DNA from: Kingdonia uniflora
Taxonomy: Eukaryota; Streptophyta; Magnoliopsida; Ranunculales; Circaeasteraceae
Length of the DNA: 64,000 nt
Assembly: GCA_014058105.1 (NCBI GenBank)
Contig: JACGCM010002659.1
Location: 620,001-684,000 of the forward strand
Reading direction: 5' to 3'
Part shown: piece by piece, positions 20,511 through 35,500 of the stretch
Layout of the letters: every line of letters starts with the position of its first letter
Position numbering within the stretch: position 1 is the first letter of the stretch
Notes under the pieces: generated by a model
What the model was told of the DNA's origin: nothing
The model's database searches: none
What the model saw: the letters and a program-made list of their open reading frames with translations, nothing else
Made by a program: the position numbers and the translations under genes

Positions 20511-23500
20511 CTGAAACCACAGACATAAGTAAGAACTTTGAGGAGGGACTAGTGAGTACTAGAGTAATTGAAAAGCAGAAAATCAAAATGAAAATTTGAG
20601 AAGGAATCTTCATTAACTACCCAGTTCAAGTTCAACTTGCATACTAAATAAAAATATAACCAAAATCGCCCCAGTTATAGTCTTTACAGAAACAATGACA
20701 ATCCATAACAGAATACTAGTAAACCTGAAAAGAATATCATACATGTACACCATTTTTCAAAGTGTAAACTAGTATTTAAGCATAAAGGTAACACTATATG
20801 CTTTTGGCACCTTGCAACATTCCACCATTTTATATCTTTCTACTACTTTTCCTCTTTCCATCTTCTTTTCTTGATTTTACAGTCATTTGTGTATACTACT
20901 TTACATGGTATCTAAGCAAAACCCCAGGTGTTTTCATACTTGCTTCTGGAAGACTTTTTATTTTATTTTAAACAAATTACAATCAATACCAGAATATAAA
21001 ATAAACTAGTCCAGCCTTAATACTAGAGAGATAGGGATAGCTACCAGACATAACAAAGCACACAGAATATAGCACTAAGGCTTGAAAGGAAACATTAAAT
21101 AAAGATAAAGAGGTGACTGCTATTCCTATGAACTTAAATAGAACACTAGCGAAATAGATAATACTGCAAAGCAATCCAACCAGGACCAAAATCTGCTGTC
21201 ATTTTGCAAGAGCCGAGAACTCCATGCATTAAGATAACCAGTGCTAACGAAGTCATTGATTTTACTATGTTGGGCCTGCCTGGAAGCACCACGGCACCCA
21301 CTTCCATAACCTAGTTGACCAGATGGAGCTCCGTTTGTCTGCAGTTCCATACCCTCTTGCCTGTGAAGGATCAGATCTCAAACTTGCGTTTTGGTAACCA
21401 GCATTAGAAACACCATAGCTACCTCTCATGTAACCAGAACCTGCCCCCTGTTGGCCCCAACACCAGCACCACCAGTATTAGAATTGGGAGTACTACTGGC
21501 TCTCCCTCTAACAGCACATAGGTGCCATTAGACCCATCAGCCCCACCATAACCACCATAACCATATCCTCAATTCCCATATCCGGTAGCACCACTTGGCG
21601 ATTGACCAATTTGTCCAGAAACAGCTGGAGCTCCATAGCCAGAATTTGCACCATAGGCCGCCGTTCCATATCCAGAAGGAGCTTGAGTGCCCGATGAGCT
21701 CCTCGCATCACCAGGCAAATATCCTGCATTTGAAGCATTAGGGTTCCCATAAAAACTTGCAGGGTCAACGTATCCAGCATTGGCATCACCGTAGCCCCCA
21801 ACATTATAAGCACATCAGTTGCTGCACCACACCCACCATATCCTGATGGAACTTAGAAGGAAAAATAATCCCTACAAAGCGTTTGTCCTTGCACACCTGC
21901 TCTATAGTGGTTCTAGATATATTTGTCTGGGACATGTGAGTTCTCAAGGCTTGTTTAGGTTCCTCTTTTGTTCCAGACTTTATTTGTTGTTTATTTATTC
22001 CTCCTACCAGTATAGCAGATAGGGTCATTATTAGCGAGTGCCTGGGTTAACCAAATTTTACATCATGCCAGTCTTATCCAGAAAATTGAATGGATCCAAT
22101 TATCAACGGCGACGTTGGCGAGCGAAATATGTTTATTTCTAACAACCAATAGAAAGTTCAGCATATTGAATCTATCAAGCCAAATACAGATTCTTATGAA
22201 CAACATGCTGTTTCAAATTTCATCTATGGTTTGGAACTGCGCTATTATGCTAAGGAAGTTTACTTTCCCCTCCAGCGACTTGACAGAAAAATCTGCTCTC
22301 GATGCCTCAAATCAGTCTCGTTATAGAGAAAGCTCACGGGTGGACATGGTAGTTAACTGCGAGTCTGCTGCGAGCAATTATTGTTGAGTTGCATCTTATT
22401 ATCATCCCAAGGAGTCTTTCTCAAGTCAGAGCTTATATTTATTTTGATCCTATTTTGTAATAAGCCCAAATCACTCTGGTTGCAAATAAAATAAATTATG
22501 TCTTTATTTTCATTTCTACTTGGAAAATAACGGAGAGCAAGTATAAAGGTAAAAATTAAGGCGCATACTTTTCGGCAGTCTGATCCAGCCAATTCTGAGT
22601 ATTTTGAAGGTTTAAGTTCATGGTCAAATATGCAGAATAGGAGTATGATGCCAATCTTATCTTACGGCATTTCGAGATGTCTCCCGCTAGATGGGCTTAT
22701 GTTTTTTTAAAACTTTATTTAGTTTTATGCCTTTATTTTCATATCTTTTAAAATAAGGTGGATTAGGCACCGAATGAATAATTGGGCGATTCTTAGTGTA
22801 GGGCAAGTAAATAGTTGTTACCCATGAATAATTGAGTGATTGCTAATAATTGGGTGATTCTTAGGGTAGGGCAAGTAGATTGTTGTTTGATGTTAGGTTT
22901 ATGAATGATAATTAGCAATTGAGTGATTCTTAAATTGAGAATTAGGGTTCTTGTGTTAATTTCTAATTTAGTTTAATTATCTATTCGTTAGTCTAAGCTT
23001 CCGCCCATTCAATAAACATCAGAAATGGTAGAGGAGGTTGTGATTCAGAGGAGGACGCAGATGAAGCACTTAACATATATTAGAATGTGTCACACTTCAA
23101 ACTTTTTGTCGGAGCAAAAAAAAGGTTTACAAAAGGCCTCTACATACATGGGAAGACTTTAACAAACTAGTGAAACTTAAGCATATAAATAGGTGAGTGT
23201 GCTAAACGTAACACGATCTTGTTTCCGCGTCGTGCGTTTACATTATATATAATAAATCTTATCTCTTATAATATATTTCATCCATTCTAAAATCTCACCT
23301 TTCTCCCATTTAAATATATATATATATGCTAGTAGTATCTTTAAGTCTTTAAATTGCCCAGTCACCTTATTCCCTCAGCTTATGTTTTTCAGGATTTGAG
23401 GAAGAAGGCAGGATTGATGGAGGAGAGGACAAGGGAGGCCTTCTGTTACATAAGTGTAGAAAGTTGGTAAGGCCTATATATTTTATATAGTATTTATATT

Positions 23501-26500
23501 ACAGGCAATTATCACATATTAAAAACAAACCTCACACTAAAAATAAAAAACCTTCAGAAGCATCACAGGATTCAATTTGCAAATCTAGCAATACAAGTCA
23601 TAACGAAGTTAATGGCTAACATAGACTTCTGTTAGAAAGTTCACCTGCAGTTGGTGCCTACGTGTCACGGGCATAGCTAAAAGAACATCCTTGAAGTGAA
23701 CTGCTGAGGAAGGAATTTGAGCAAGATGAGAAACAAGCCTCAGTGCAGTGCCTTTAATCTCAACAAGTTCCTAAGAAATTTCAAACAATGTTACATGAAT
23801 GTCTTCAGAAATAAAGTTTAAAATCAAATGTGTGAAAGCACACCTGTGAAGGATCAGCAGTGGACGCAGAAACAACCATGACAATGGCTTCCAGAAGTAA
23901 ATTCATAAGATTTTTCTGACACTCACTTACTTTACAGAGTGTCTGAAGGAGAAACAGAAGTGTCAAACACTCAGTAGTAATAGCCACAGTATCTCGGGTC
24001 AATGGCTTCTGTCAATAACAATAGAACATCACCTTTTCAGTTGCCCATTTTACAATGAAAAATGATTTTTCCAACACATAAATCAGAAAGTACCTTCAAC
24101 ATCTTCTCGACTATTTTGAAAATATCTCCCAAAAACTCTCCAGTGAAGAACATAACAAAAGAGTAGTTTGCCCCATTTGAGAGATCACCATGTTCTTTCT
24201 GGGCCATGCTCTTTAGAACTTGTAACACAATTAATTGAACCTACAAACAACAAAACCTCTTGAAAGAACATAACGGGTGCTGGGTTCAATAAACTGTACT
24301 TACAAGTTTCGATGTCATGGACAATATATATCAAGAAAGTGGTTAACTAATAGATACTATCAGTAGGTCTACTAGCTAGCTATATTTATCTCACAAGTAT
24401 CAAACAATGACGATAAAAGTTAAGGAAATGATATTATCCAATATAGAAGATATTTATATCAAACAGATTCAACTGGTATTTCCTATAATTACACTTCGCT
24501 CAACCAGTCACTATATCGTACGATATTTCATAAATCAAGTATATGGAATAATTTAATATTTTTTATTCCTGGCGAGCTAATACTTGGTATAGTCAGATTC
24601 TTCGTACCTGCACATCAAAGTCATTAAGAATCATCTGGATGCATTTGATGCAGTTTTTGCATACAGGATAAAGTATCTGGAAATCCCCTCCGTCATCCTT
24701 ATGGGTTTTAGAGCCATAAGATAGTTTAGCAAGGCAGAAGGCCTGTTCGACAAAAAAGGCAAGTTTTATTTTTAATAAATTGTATGTGTTTGTTCTCTTG
24801 TTCTCCAGCAAATATAGGCCTTTAATGCAGCCTTGAGTGGCGCTAATAATTGCATTTTGCCAAGCTCCCATCACATTTCTTGTGTGGACCAAACCATCAT
24901 TATCAAGTTCGGCTTTATCTGCAATATAAAATTCAAATATCTTTCAGATTATTTCAAACATTTTCTCTAATTATTAACACATAAATGATTACTTACAGAA
25001 ATAAGGAAGTGATATTTCAGAGCACTATTGATGCTTCCTGTGGTTGACCTTTTTTTTTGAAAAATGGACTCAGAAATACAAGTTTAAGGATGCCATAAAT
25101 CTTTTATCAGTTGTTTTATTTAAACTTTTTAGTGAAACTAATGCTCTATAGCATTAAGCGGTAATTCAAAAATAAATTTTCTTCAAACTGTATTTGAAGC
25201 TTGTCATGTTACGAGAAAGCAATACGTAGTTAATCTCGGAAAAAAACCCTACTTTCAATCAGGGATATTGCTATAACAATCATTGGCCAACACCCAGTTC
25301 TGTTTATATTGGATGTTATGATTGAAACATGTAAGAACAACAGAGAAAGAGAAAATAAATAAATAACAGAGAAGTTTTTCTTTTAATAAATTATGAACTA
25401 CTTACCCTTAATTTGTTTCATCAATAAGGGTCCAATACTTTGGACAAATGCAACAATTTCAGAGAAACATGATTTTGTCGAAGCTTCTTGAAGACAGGTG
25501 TAACTAGTCAACATAAATGCCAACAAAGTCGTCAATTGTACCTGCATCACATAATAAATTAACTTAATGCGTAAATTAAATAAACATCAGATGATAGACT
25601 ATGATGAGTAAGAGATACAAATTTCTCTTGGAATACAGTTTCAAAGTAACATCTGCATACACGAGTACGAAGATCCCCAAAAGATATATTATTGTCTCAA
25701 AAGGATTTCACACATGATATTGTTGACCCGGATACACCATAGTAATAGAAATGTGATACACTGGATCACATGTTAGTAGTCATTGCAGGACTAATTTTTA
25801 TCTTTTTCAGTAGTTTCCCATTATGAGTATATTGATATTCTGTAATAGTGTAGCCACAGACGTGCTATGAGTGCACCCTCTTTACCTCGCAACTTCCCAA
25901 TTGATATAAATTGATTGCGCAACAACAGACGAATAATGCATAGAACATCCCACGCCATGAAAATTTTCAAGTGTGGGGCTTCAAGTGAGTTTGAGGTGCA
26001 TAGCTCGTTTGAAACATGTTAAAGGTGAGATTTGTAGGCGGAACTCAGAGGAGTATGGGAAGATTGAGCACCAGAAATCGAGACTTCTGGATGAGATTGA
26101 TGAGTAGGAAGGAAGAGAGTTTGGGCATTTCAGTGGAAGAGAATGGAGTGGTATAGAATGGAGCGATGGAGGGGTTTAAAGTGGGCTATGAAATGACATT
26201 GGTGAGCCACCTTCAGTTTGCAATTGCAGATGAAACTTATATGTATAAGGGCTTTTCATTCTCAGATGAGATTTTTAGAGGTCTTCTCTATTGCTTTAAG
26301 GCTGTTTCTGGCCTTAGCATTAGTCTCAAGAAAAGTAAGGTGATGGGTGTTGGAGAAGTGCCCCACTTGTTTAGGTTAGCCATCACTTTAGGTTATGGTG
26401 TGGAAGTATTACCCTCGTATTACTTGGGGATTCCGTTGGGGATAAATACAACTCTAAGACCATTTGTGATGCTTATTACTGAAAGATTGCCGAAACGATT

Positions 26501-29500
26501 GAGTGGACGGAAGACAAAGTACTTATCTAAAGGAGGAGGGTGACCCATTTAAAGAGTATCATCACTAATCTTATGATTCATTATCTCTTTCTTTTTTTCT
26601 TTATCTAAGGGAGTGGAGAAGAAGTTGGAGAGCATCATAGAGAACTTTCTTTGGGATGATTCAGAGAAGGAACATAAAATCAATCAAGTTAAGTGGGATA
26701 CGTTTGTAGCCCAAAAAGTGCAGGAGGATTAGGCATTAAGAGATTGTCTCATATGAATGAGGCTTTATGCGCTCTTAAAAAGGTGATTATCTCTAGCTTT
26801 AAAGTGAAAGATTTTGAGTGGAATAGTAGAGAAGTTGTGGAAAGTTACGGTTGTGGTGTTTGGCAGGGGATTATGAATGTTAAGGTGAGGTTGTGGAAGG
26901 ATCGGTGGTTGTTGAATTCTTCGCTGAAAGACTCACGGTCCTTGAAGCTACAGTGGGAACCCAGCTTCCATTATACTCAACTATGCTCAAGATACAATAC
27001 TCTTTTGGACAGTGAACTCGTGAATCTTAATTATCTGAAAAGGTATACAAGGAAGGATATGAGTCTTTCAGCGAAGAATTCAACAACCACCGATCCTCCC
27101 ACAACCTCACCTTAACATTCATAATCCCCTGCCAAACACCACAACCATAACTTATTTGTTCAACGAGTTGCCTAAGTTTCATCCTCATCCCAGTGAGGAC
27201 GATAAGAGAATTTGGATAGATGGCGTGAATGGTTTTTTTATTGTGAGCTCATTCTACAAGGATGTCTAAATCTCCTCCTATAACTACTCGTAATCCCGAA
27301 AAGAAAATTTGGATTCCCAAATTACCAGCCAAGGTTGCTTTCTTTGCATGGATCGTGTACCTTAGCAAAGTTCTTACTATTGACAACTTGAGCAAGCGTA
27401 AAGTTTTGTTTATTAGCTTTTGTTCTACGTGCCAAAAGGACGGGGAATCCTTATATCACCTTCTTCATCATAGTCCTTTCATACATGGCATTTGAATGTA
27501 CTACTTGTTTACCAAAACTGGCTTATTAGGGTCTAATCCTAGAAATGTTACGAGACTAATCAAATTGGAGCTCAAGAAACCTATGAGATCGTGGAAAAGT
27601 AATGTGGCAGTTTCTTCTTTTCGCAGTCATATGGGCCATTTGGCTTGAAAGACACGCTAGGAAATTTGAAGGAAAGGAAATATCGAGAAAGGATGTCATT
27701 ATCATGATAAAAACAATTTTTTTTGGAGTAAAACGGCTACGGATATGATGGGAGTGTTCTATGAAAATCTTATAGCCAAGTGGAAGGAAGTTATTACGGG
27801 AGGCTCGCGAGTCTACCTTTTCTATTGTTTTAGGGTGTAGTTGCTCTTTTTCTTTATGGTCTTTTTCTGGCTTTGAAGCGGCTTTGCTTGCCCTTCTTTT
27901 TCTTGCATATTTTCCTATCCTTTTCATCAATAAATACTAAGTTTATAAAAAAAAAACGGTGAGTGACGTGCGTCTGCAAAAACGGAGTTGTCAGTCTTAT
28001 GATTAATAATTATGTACTGGGTAATTAATATTGGCTTGAGTGTTAGTTATGGTAATAGAAAAAAGAAGTCACATAATAGTTCATGTGAGCCATTACTATA
28101 GCTTCTGAAGCCTCATTAAAGGAGTAGAGATATAAATGCCAGTTTAGGGTGATTGTAGTTACGGCTCTATTAATCATTAAAGTTCAACTGTAAATTTCAC
28201 TAAGCACCACTAATAGAATCTTGAAGACAACCTTGATTTTTTCGCTTAAACCTGCGGTGGTCATTCCGAAGCCGGAAAGACAAAGTATAATTACTTTTTT
28301 GGGTGTTTATTACTTTTTGGTGCTATTCATTTTTCTATTCTATTTCTCTCAATCCTATTCCTCTCCTTTTCTTCCCATCAAGTTCTTAAGAGGTCTCTTA
28401 TATATATGTTGATAATCAAATGAGTAATTGTGAAGTACAAAGATAACTCCCAACACCGCCCTTCGTTGTTTTGGGGTTAGTTTTATTTGAAAGGAAAACT
28501 AGTTCCCCTAGATATTTTGATCACGGAGAGAAAAATCCATGCAACGTAACGTAAACCTCTGTGAACGTTGAAAACAAAATTGAAATTGACAATATCAACA
28601 TCATTAAGTTTCCAAAAAATGAGTTACTCGATTGTTCTGAGATGCATCATCGCATTGATGTGCTTCTGGATTAGGATCTGTGAAATCAAATCCCTTGTAA
28701 ATATTTTCCTTTTTAATGTTTTCTATCGCAATTCAGTTGGTTTTTCGCTTTTGCTTGCATTAGATAATGCAATAATATGCAGAAAAAACAACAAAATGCG
28801 AAAAATGCAATATAGTTGCGACCGCTTGCATTTTAGGGGTTGCGATGGAGATGCGTTGCGATTGCAGGTCGCATAAATCGCATTTGTCACATAAATCACA
28901 TTTGTCGCATATGCGATTGCATTTTTCGCAATTGACTACTTAGTTTTTACTACATTCATATGAACAAGAAAATATCTAACACACCTGAGTTTTGAAACGG
29001 CGCAATAGTATCTCAGCTGTAACAAACAATGTAGATAACAATTCCTTGGGACTTGGGTTATCTTGTGAAACTGCATCAATACTGAAAAAAGAATCATCCA
29101 ATTTATAGGGTTTAAATTCAGAAATTGTACAAATACAAAAATTAATTACGAAAAACTCAATTTAAACAATACCTCTGAATTTTATAGAGGTATGTGATGC
29201 AAAGTTCGAGTGCCATGAATGAAAAACTTTCAGCTTCAAGAAATTCTTTAGGGCAGAACTGCACAATCTGATCGAGGAATAAATGAGTGAGCCATGATGT
29301 TATCCCTACGTAGATATCAAAGTATTTAAATTGACATTTCATATGCATTTACGTGTTTTAGGAATGACAAATCCCTAAAGATAGAGATTTACCCTTCTTT
29401 GCATATATCTTAGGTAAAGTTCATCTTATTTACCCTTCAAAATTACAACAAACATAAATGGTGTAATTACAATGTCATCCTATTGTCAATCACAAATGAA

Positions 29501-32500
29501 GAGCATTGCAGCAAACAAAATTATTTGGAGTCCTGAGACCAACATAATGAAGAAATTGACATTTAAATGGGAAGAAAACTCTCTTGATGGGGTTATTAAC
29601 GAGATCACGAGATCTACTTTGGTGTTTCAAGATTTTCTAGTGTGAATGGAGTTAGATTTGAAGATCAAGAAGCCGAAAGGGAGAGTTTTGTGCAGTACCC
29701 TCATTTCTTAGTACCCTTCCCCATTCTGCCCGTTGGTTTATAACTCTCTTTCCCTTGAATGATTTCTTAAGTGGTTAACAATCTCTTTCACTTTGGGCTA
29801 TAACTCTCTTTTTATACACAGAGAAGGATCAGACCAAGGCCTATAAGGAGAAGCAACCTAGGGGGAATAAGCACAAGCAGACCTACCATTGGAGAATCTC
29901 TTGAGCATATGTTCTTTGATTGCAGCTCAAGTGAGGATGCAATTTATTTGCTACTGTATATTAGATTTGGAACGAAAGAAACTCCAGGAATTATGAAAAT
30001 GGGGTGAAGAGTGCAAAAATTATTTTCAATAGCATCATCAATGAGCTGAGGGAGAAATGGGCAAGGGTGAGCATCAACTTAAAATATAGCACCGAAAATA
30101 CACATGTGGCAACCAGGTTTGGCATCAAACGAAACTTCACTTTAAAAGAACCTGTATTGGGTAGCTGGGAGAAACCCGAGGAGGGATGAGTGTGTTCAAT
30201 TTTGATGGGTCCTTAAATAAAGCACATGCATGGATTGGGGATATACTTAGAGATCATGAAGGAAGAGGGCTGATTGCCTACCAAGGAAGCATGAAGAGTA
30301 GTTAAATCCAAGGTATTGATATCATAGCTCTTTTAGTGGGATTACAGAATTGTGTGGTCATGGGATATAGAAAAGTCCAAGTGGGACGTGACTCTATATT
30401 GGCTGTTGTGATGATTGAGGGATCTTTAAGATCCACATGGATAACTAAGCATGACATCATGAGGATAAAACACATAATCAGCAAACTTGATGGTTTCAGG
30501 ACCAAGCACATGTTCAGAGAAATTAATCAGGCAGTTGATCACTTAGCTACGATTGAAAGTGTACTCACAAATTTGTATTACATAGGACCCTTTTCTGAGA
30601 GCAGCTGGACAACATTATGAACAAAAATTGCTCAGGATTTCTATATACTAGGTTATAAATAGTTGTTTTCTGATAAAGGTTTGAATCTGCCTTAACTCTA
30701 CCCAATCCCAGTTTGTTTTTGCTAAAAAAAGAAAGATTAATATACTCCCACCTAACAGAAATGGTGCAATGGCTTAATACCACGCCTTAAAACACCAAAA
30801 ACATTCATTTACTTTCAGGGGATATAAGTCAAAACACCTGAGTTTTTGCTTCTCTATTTATCTAAGTGACAATATCAATCTAACTTTACTAAAGGAAACA
30901 CGTAGTGGTGAATATAGTTAAATCGACCGTCATTGCTGCATTAAGACATGTACTACAATATGATGGAGCTCAAAATTTGGTCCACTCTTTAGGTGACTTG
31001 TCAGCCTAGACCTCCTACGAAAGCCAAGTTCTGTTCTTGGCAACTGACTAATCAAGATGAAATCAAATTTGATAAAGATGGTACCCAAAAGGTCCCCCAG
31101 ATGATTATGGGATTGGAGCTATCTTCAGGGGTAGTTCAGGAGAAGTCCTTGGGACTTCTTTCAAATCTCATGGAATTGGTACCAATTACGTAGCTAAATG
31201 CTCACTTAAAATGTGGCGTGCTCAAAATGCATTTGAGAATTAGATTCTCTTTAACCTCGAAAGAAGCCAAGTTCTCAACTGATGATCGCTAATATAAGTG
31301 CAGATCTTGTTTAGGGATTGAGGATTGAAAAGCCTTACCATCTTCAGGAGAGGGAATAGATCAATGAAGATTACTTTAGATCAACGTTAGTAGTCTTTTT
31401 GAGCTTGGTGTTTTTTACTGATGATGCCACCCTCTCTATGTGCTTTGAGCTCAGCTTTACATAAATTTTATACCTTTTGCAAGAAAATATAAGTATTTTT
31501 TTATATCAAAATTCACCTGAAATATTATACATTTAATAGTTATTTTTAGGGAGAATTTATTTCTCTTTGTCTAACTTATAATAGAGCTACAATAATAAAA
31601 TGAAGAGATGAATTCTTTGGCCGTACTTCGCAGCAAATACACGTGTAAAGCTATAGTTGCACAAATGACAATTTGCGAGCACACGTTCTTTATTTTTTTC
31701 CATGCAGTAAGAGAAAAAGTATATGAATCGGCAAGACTACTAGTAGAATCCTTCGAGCCTCAAATGAAAAATATGGCACTTCACCTGAGATAGTACAGGA
31801 ATTGCAAGACTTTCCCAGGACTCTTCTATATGAACAGAATATACAAAAACCTGCATATTAAATATGACGAATTAAATATTAGCAGGTAATATCCCTCATG
31901 AAAAGCTTATACATAGCATGATTTGTTTTTGGTTTGTAAACAACCATAGTAATACTTGTTCAGTAATATTTCAATAGTAGCTATCGATATATATCACATG
32001 CTAATATGTGCAAGTGTAACCAAAAGTCAATAGGTGCTATGTATGAATATATATTGCACACAAGTATAGGCCTGGGTTTAGATATGTCTATGCAGTACGG
32101 ACCAATATCTCACATAGTCATACCAAGTAGAATTTGAGTTATGGCTCAACACAATAAGTACTTATTCTTGAGCACTTTAAGGAGCAATGAGCGGGGGGCT
32201 GAAAGGAGGAAGCCCACTGAGTGATTGATGCCGCCTGAAGGTTGTACGCAACTCTATCTCTTTCGAAAAAAGAAGACTATGGAAATCATAGACCACTGAT
32301 TACATCTAAACCATAAGAAGTAATAAAGCAGCATAGTGACCTCTCTAGCATCTCATCCAACTATATTTTCAATACGTACTCCAAAGGATGTACCTGATCT
32401 AGTACATTATATTGCATTAGATGAAACTCACAAAAATAAGTACGAAACTACGATACACTGAACCATGAAACAGGTACTGAACAATGATATACTGAAAGTA

Positions 32501-35500
32501 AATCTCAACCAGATGAAATAGGTACTTAATTACGCTATACACAGTGGTTTTCAACAATGTGTATCAGCGTTAACCTTAACGCAAACATTGCCAGGAGAAC
32601 TGTCATAGACAACCATTTGAGAGAGAAGATTATCATCTCCAACTTGAGTAAGTCCAAGCAAACAGTTAGAGAAAATGTACCTGCAGAAGTTCTTTGCATA
32701 AGTCCAGGGTGAGAAATTCCAAGCTGAAAAATCTTTTAGTTGACAGAGAATGAAACACTAGAAGTGGGATTTCGTAGCTTCTTGCGCCAAGATAACTTGT
32801 TTCAAGCATTGTAGCACTTGAAGAAGTCATCAATTGTATTTCTGTATCGTGGACCAAATGTTGTACTTGGAAAAAAGCTAGAACGGCAAATCCCCACAGA
32901 AATTGAAAATCTTCAGGTTCCAGTTTGACCATTTCGTAACCAGCTATAAACATACTTCTTGCTGAACCTGTGTTGTTTGCCTTGGAAGCTTCATCTATTT
33001 CAAAATTATGAGGAACTGCATCCAGTGTAACTGCTTGTAGAATAACAGGCCAGGTTTCATCTAGACATCCTTGTAACTTTGACCAAACTAGCGGTGATTG
33101 AATTCCGTCAAGGAATGGTATATACTATAAATACTCAAAAAAGAAATACCATTAATTGTAGGCATAAATAGTGAAATAATGAATGATTCCAGAAAATTAT
33201 ACTCACATTAGTATTAGGTTGCAAACGATAGCAAATATAGCTATAATCCTGCAAAACCCTTAACCAATACTTCCCTAGAATGCTTGAATTTTTTGAAAAT
33301 TCCGGTATCAGGGCTAGATATTCATCTGGGCCCTCGCTATCTTGTCTCCTCAAGAATGAATACGTATAAGATTTGACACATGCATGAGCAGCTAGAAGCC
33401 TTATTTTGATCTACCACCAAAAATAAGGATTTTGTCAGAACCTTTGTGAAGAAAGCTGTCACAAAGTACTTTAACGTTGCTAGAAAAATGAAAGCACGGG
33501 CATCTTGGGTTAGTTGAAGTTCATCATCCGTTAGCTCACGACTAGAGTTTCTTATATGAATTTCAAACACAATACGACAGCTCAGCTTTAGTTTGAGTAC
33601 ATTAAACAAAGATGGTGTACCTTACATGCGACCCATTCAGCAAAAGATGGATAGTAGAGGTCCTTGAAGTCATTTAGAGGGCGTGAAATTAGAGAAAATA
33701 TACGCTTAACTGCGGCTTGATCGCCACGTGTAACACTGCTCGTCAATACCTGAAATTTACATATTAACAAATTAAATTATTTATTCATATATTATGAAAG
33801 GACACAAAAATACGGAAATCAGTTTGTGCTATGAACCTTTGTAGCAAGCAGCAAGCCTACTTCCAAAAGTAGAGGGCCGGAGGCTGTGTTGAGGGCAGTT
33901 CGAAATGCAGAAACGAACTGTGCCTGAAAACCATGAGCAATCGATTAATCATTAAGCTTTATATAGCAGATGATTATATCAGTGGTTCTTTATACTCGCT
34001 TCCTTTAATTGATCCAAAAAATATACCCCCATCCCTCACAACATTGGCATCCTTAGACTAATCCCTCACTTTGCCCAAAAACAGGTTTGATATTAATGAA
34101 TTCAATATACTACAGTAAAAAACTTTTGAGAAAAAGGGGAAGTAAATAACCCTTAACCAATTGCACGATCCTCAAAATTAGGTTGTGCAGCCGAAATGAC
34201 AAGCTTTATCATCGTGTAGAAAATATGAAGTTGAGAATCTTTTTTTTACAAACCTGATACTGTTCCATAAGAAAGTGTCCTGGAAGCTCTGGATCAGGAA
34301 TACTTTCAAACTGAAGATGAAGTAGAAAAATATTAGAACCTAAACTAGTGTGATATCATAGAATAACAAACTAAGGATCACACACACAATATATATATAT
34401 ATATATATATAGTATTACTTGGAGGAGCCTCAAGGTACAAGAGGAAAAGATGAAGGATAAGCTTTATTCATCAGAATATCTTGTCTTCAGAAAGATCAAT
34501 TTTGCTGCTGATCTCATGTTTAGGAGTGGAGCAGAAAAGGATTTAATGAGCAGAAATGTAATCGTGGAAGACCCAAGTTTTTACTAGGACAGAAAATCAT
34601 AATGCACTTAATTTAGTTTTGATTATGTTTAATAATTTTGGTAATTAACTCTACAGAAGATCGTTATCTCATTCCCAGCCAACCTAATGGGGATGTCTTG
34701 ATACTTGATACAAAGTGATACTGTCCTTCAACGTTCATTTTATTAAGTATTCATGTTTTTATAAAAACTTAACATTTCAGGAATAACTCATGCCTAGATT
34801 GAAATCATTGTATGAATTAAAACAATCTAGACTCATATGGCAAAATAAGCTTATTGAGCGTTTGAGGAATCGTGGATTCTCATTATTGAAGTGAAAAGGA
34901 TTCTATAACTGGCGATTCACTGAAAATGCTGGAGATAAAAGATCTTAGCAAAACTATACTGTCTAGGGATACAATTGAGCATACAAATTGGTAAGTGTGT
35001 TCTACCTTGTTCTCTTTACGGTGGTTTTAGACCCTTTCAGATTTTTCCAAGAAACCTTTTGATTAGGCAACTTATAATGTGTCTAAAGCTAACCTGAAAG
35101 ATTGATTGTCCTCTTTCCTATTCCAAGGTTTATCCATTTGGGTTTTCCGGGTTAACTTTTAATGAGGCAACTATTTCAAGTTAAGGGGGCACCCAACAGT
35201 TGGAGTGCTATAAACTGAGCCCGGCCCGGTGGGGTTTTGGTACCCACTTAACCTATATGCCCAGTAGCTAGTAGTTACAAGAGTTATGGTGGTTACTATT
35301 GTTAGAGTTACATCTATTGTAAGGGCAGTTTAGTCTTTCCCCTTTTTTAGGTTTTTGTATATATATTTCTCTAGTTTCTATAACTTTGATAAAGGATACG
35401 ATTGTTATCATGGTATCGAGCCAAACATGAAACCTTTGCACATCTGATTTGGTTGAAGATATCTCTCTCTCTGTTTGCAAGATCTTTGATTTTTCTTTCT

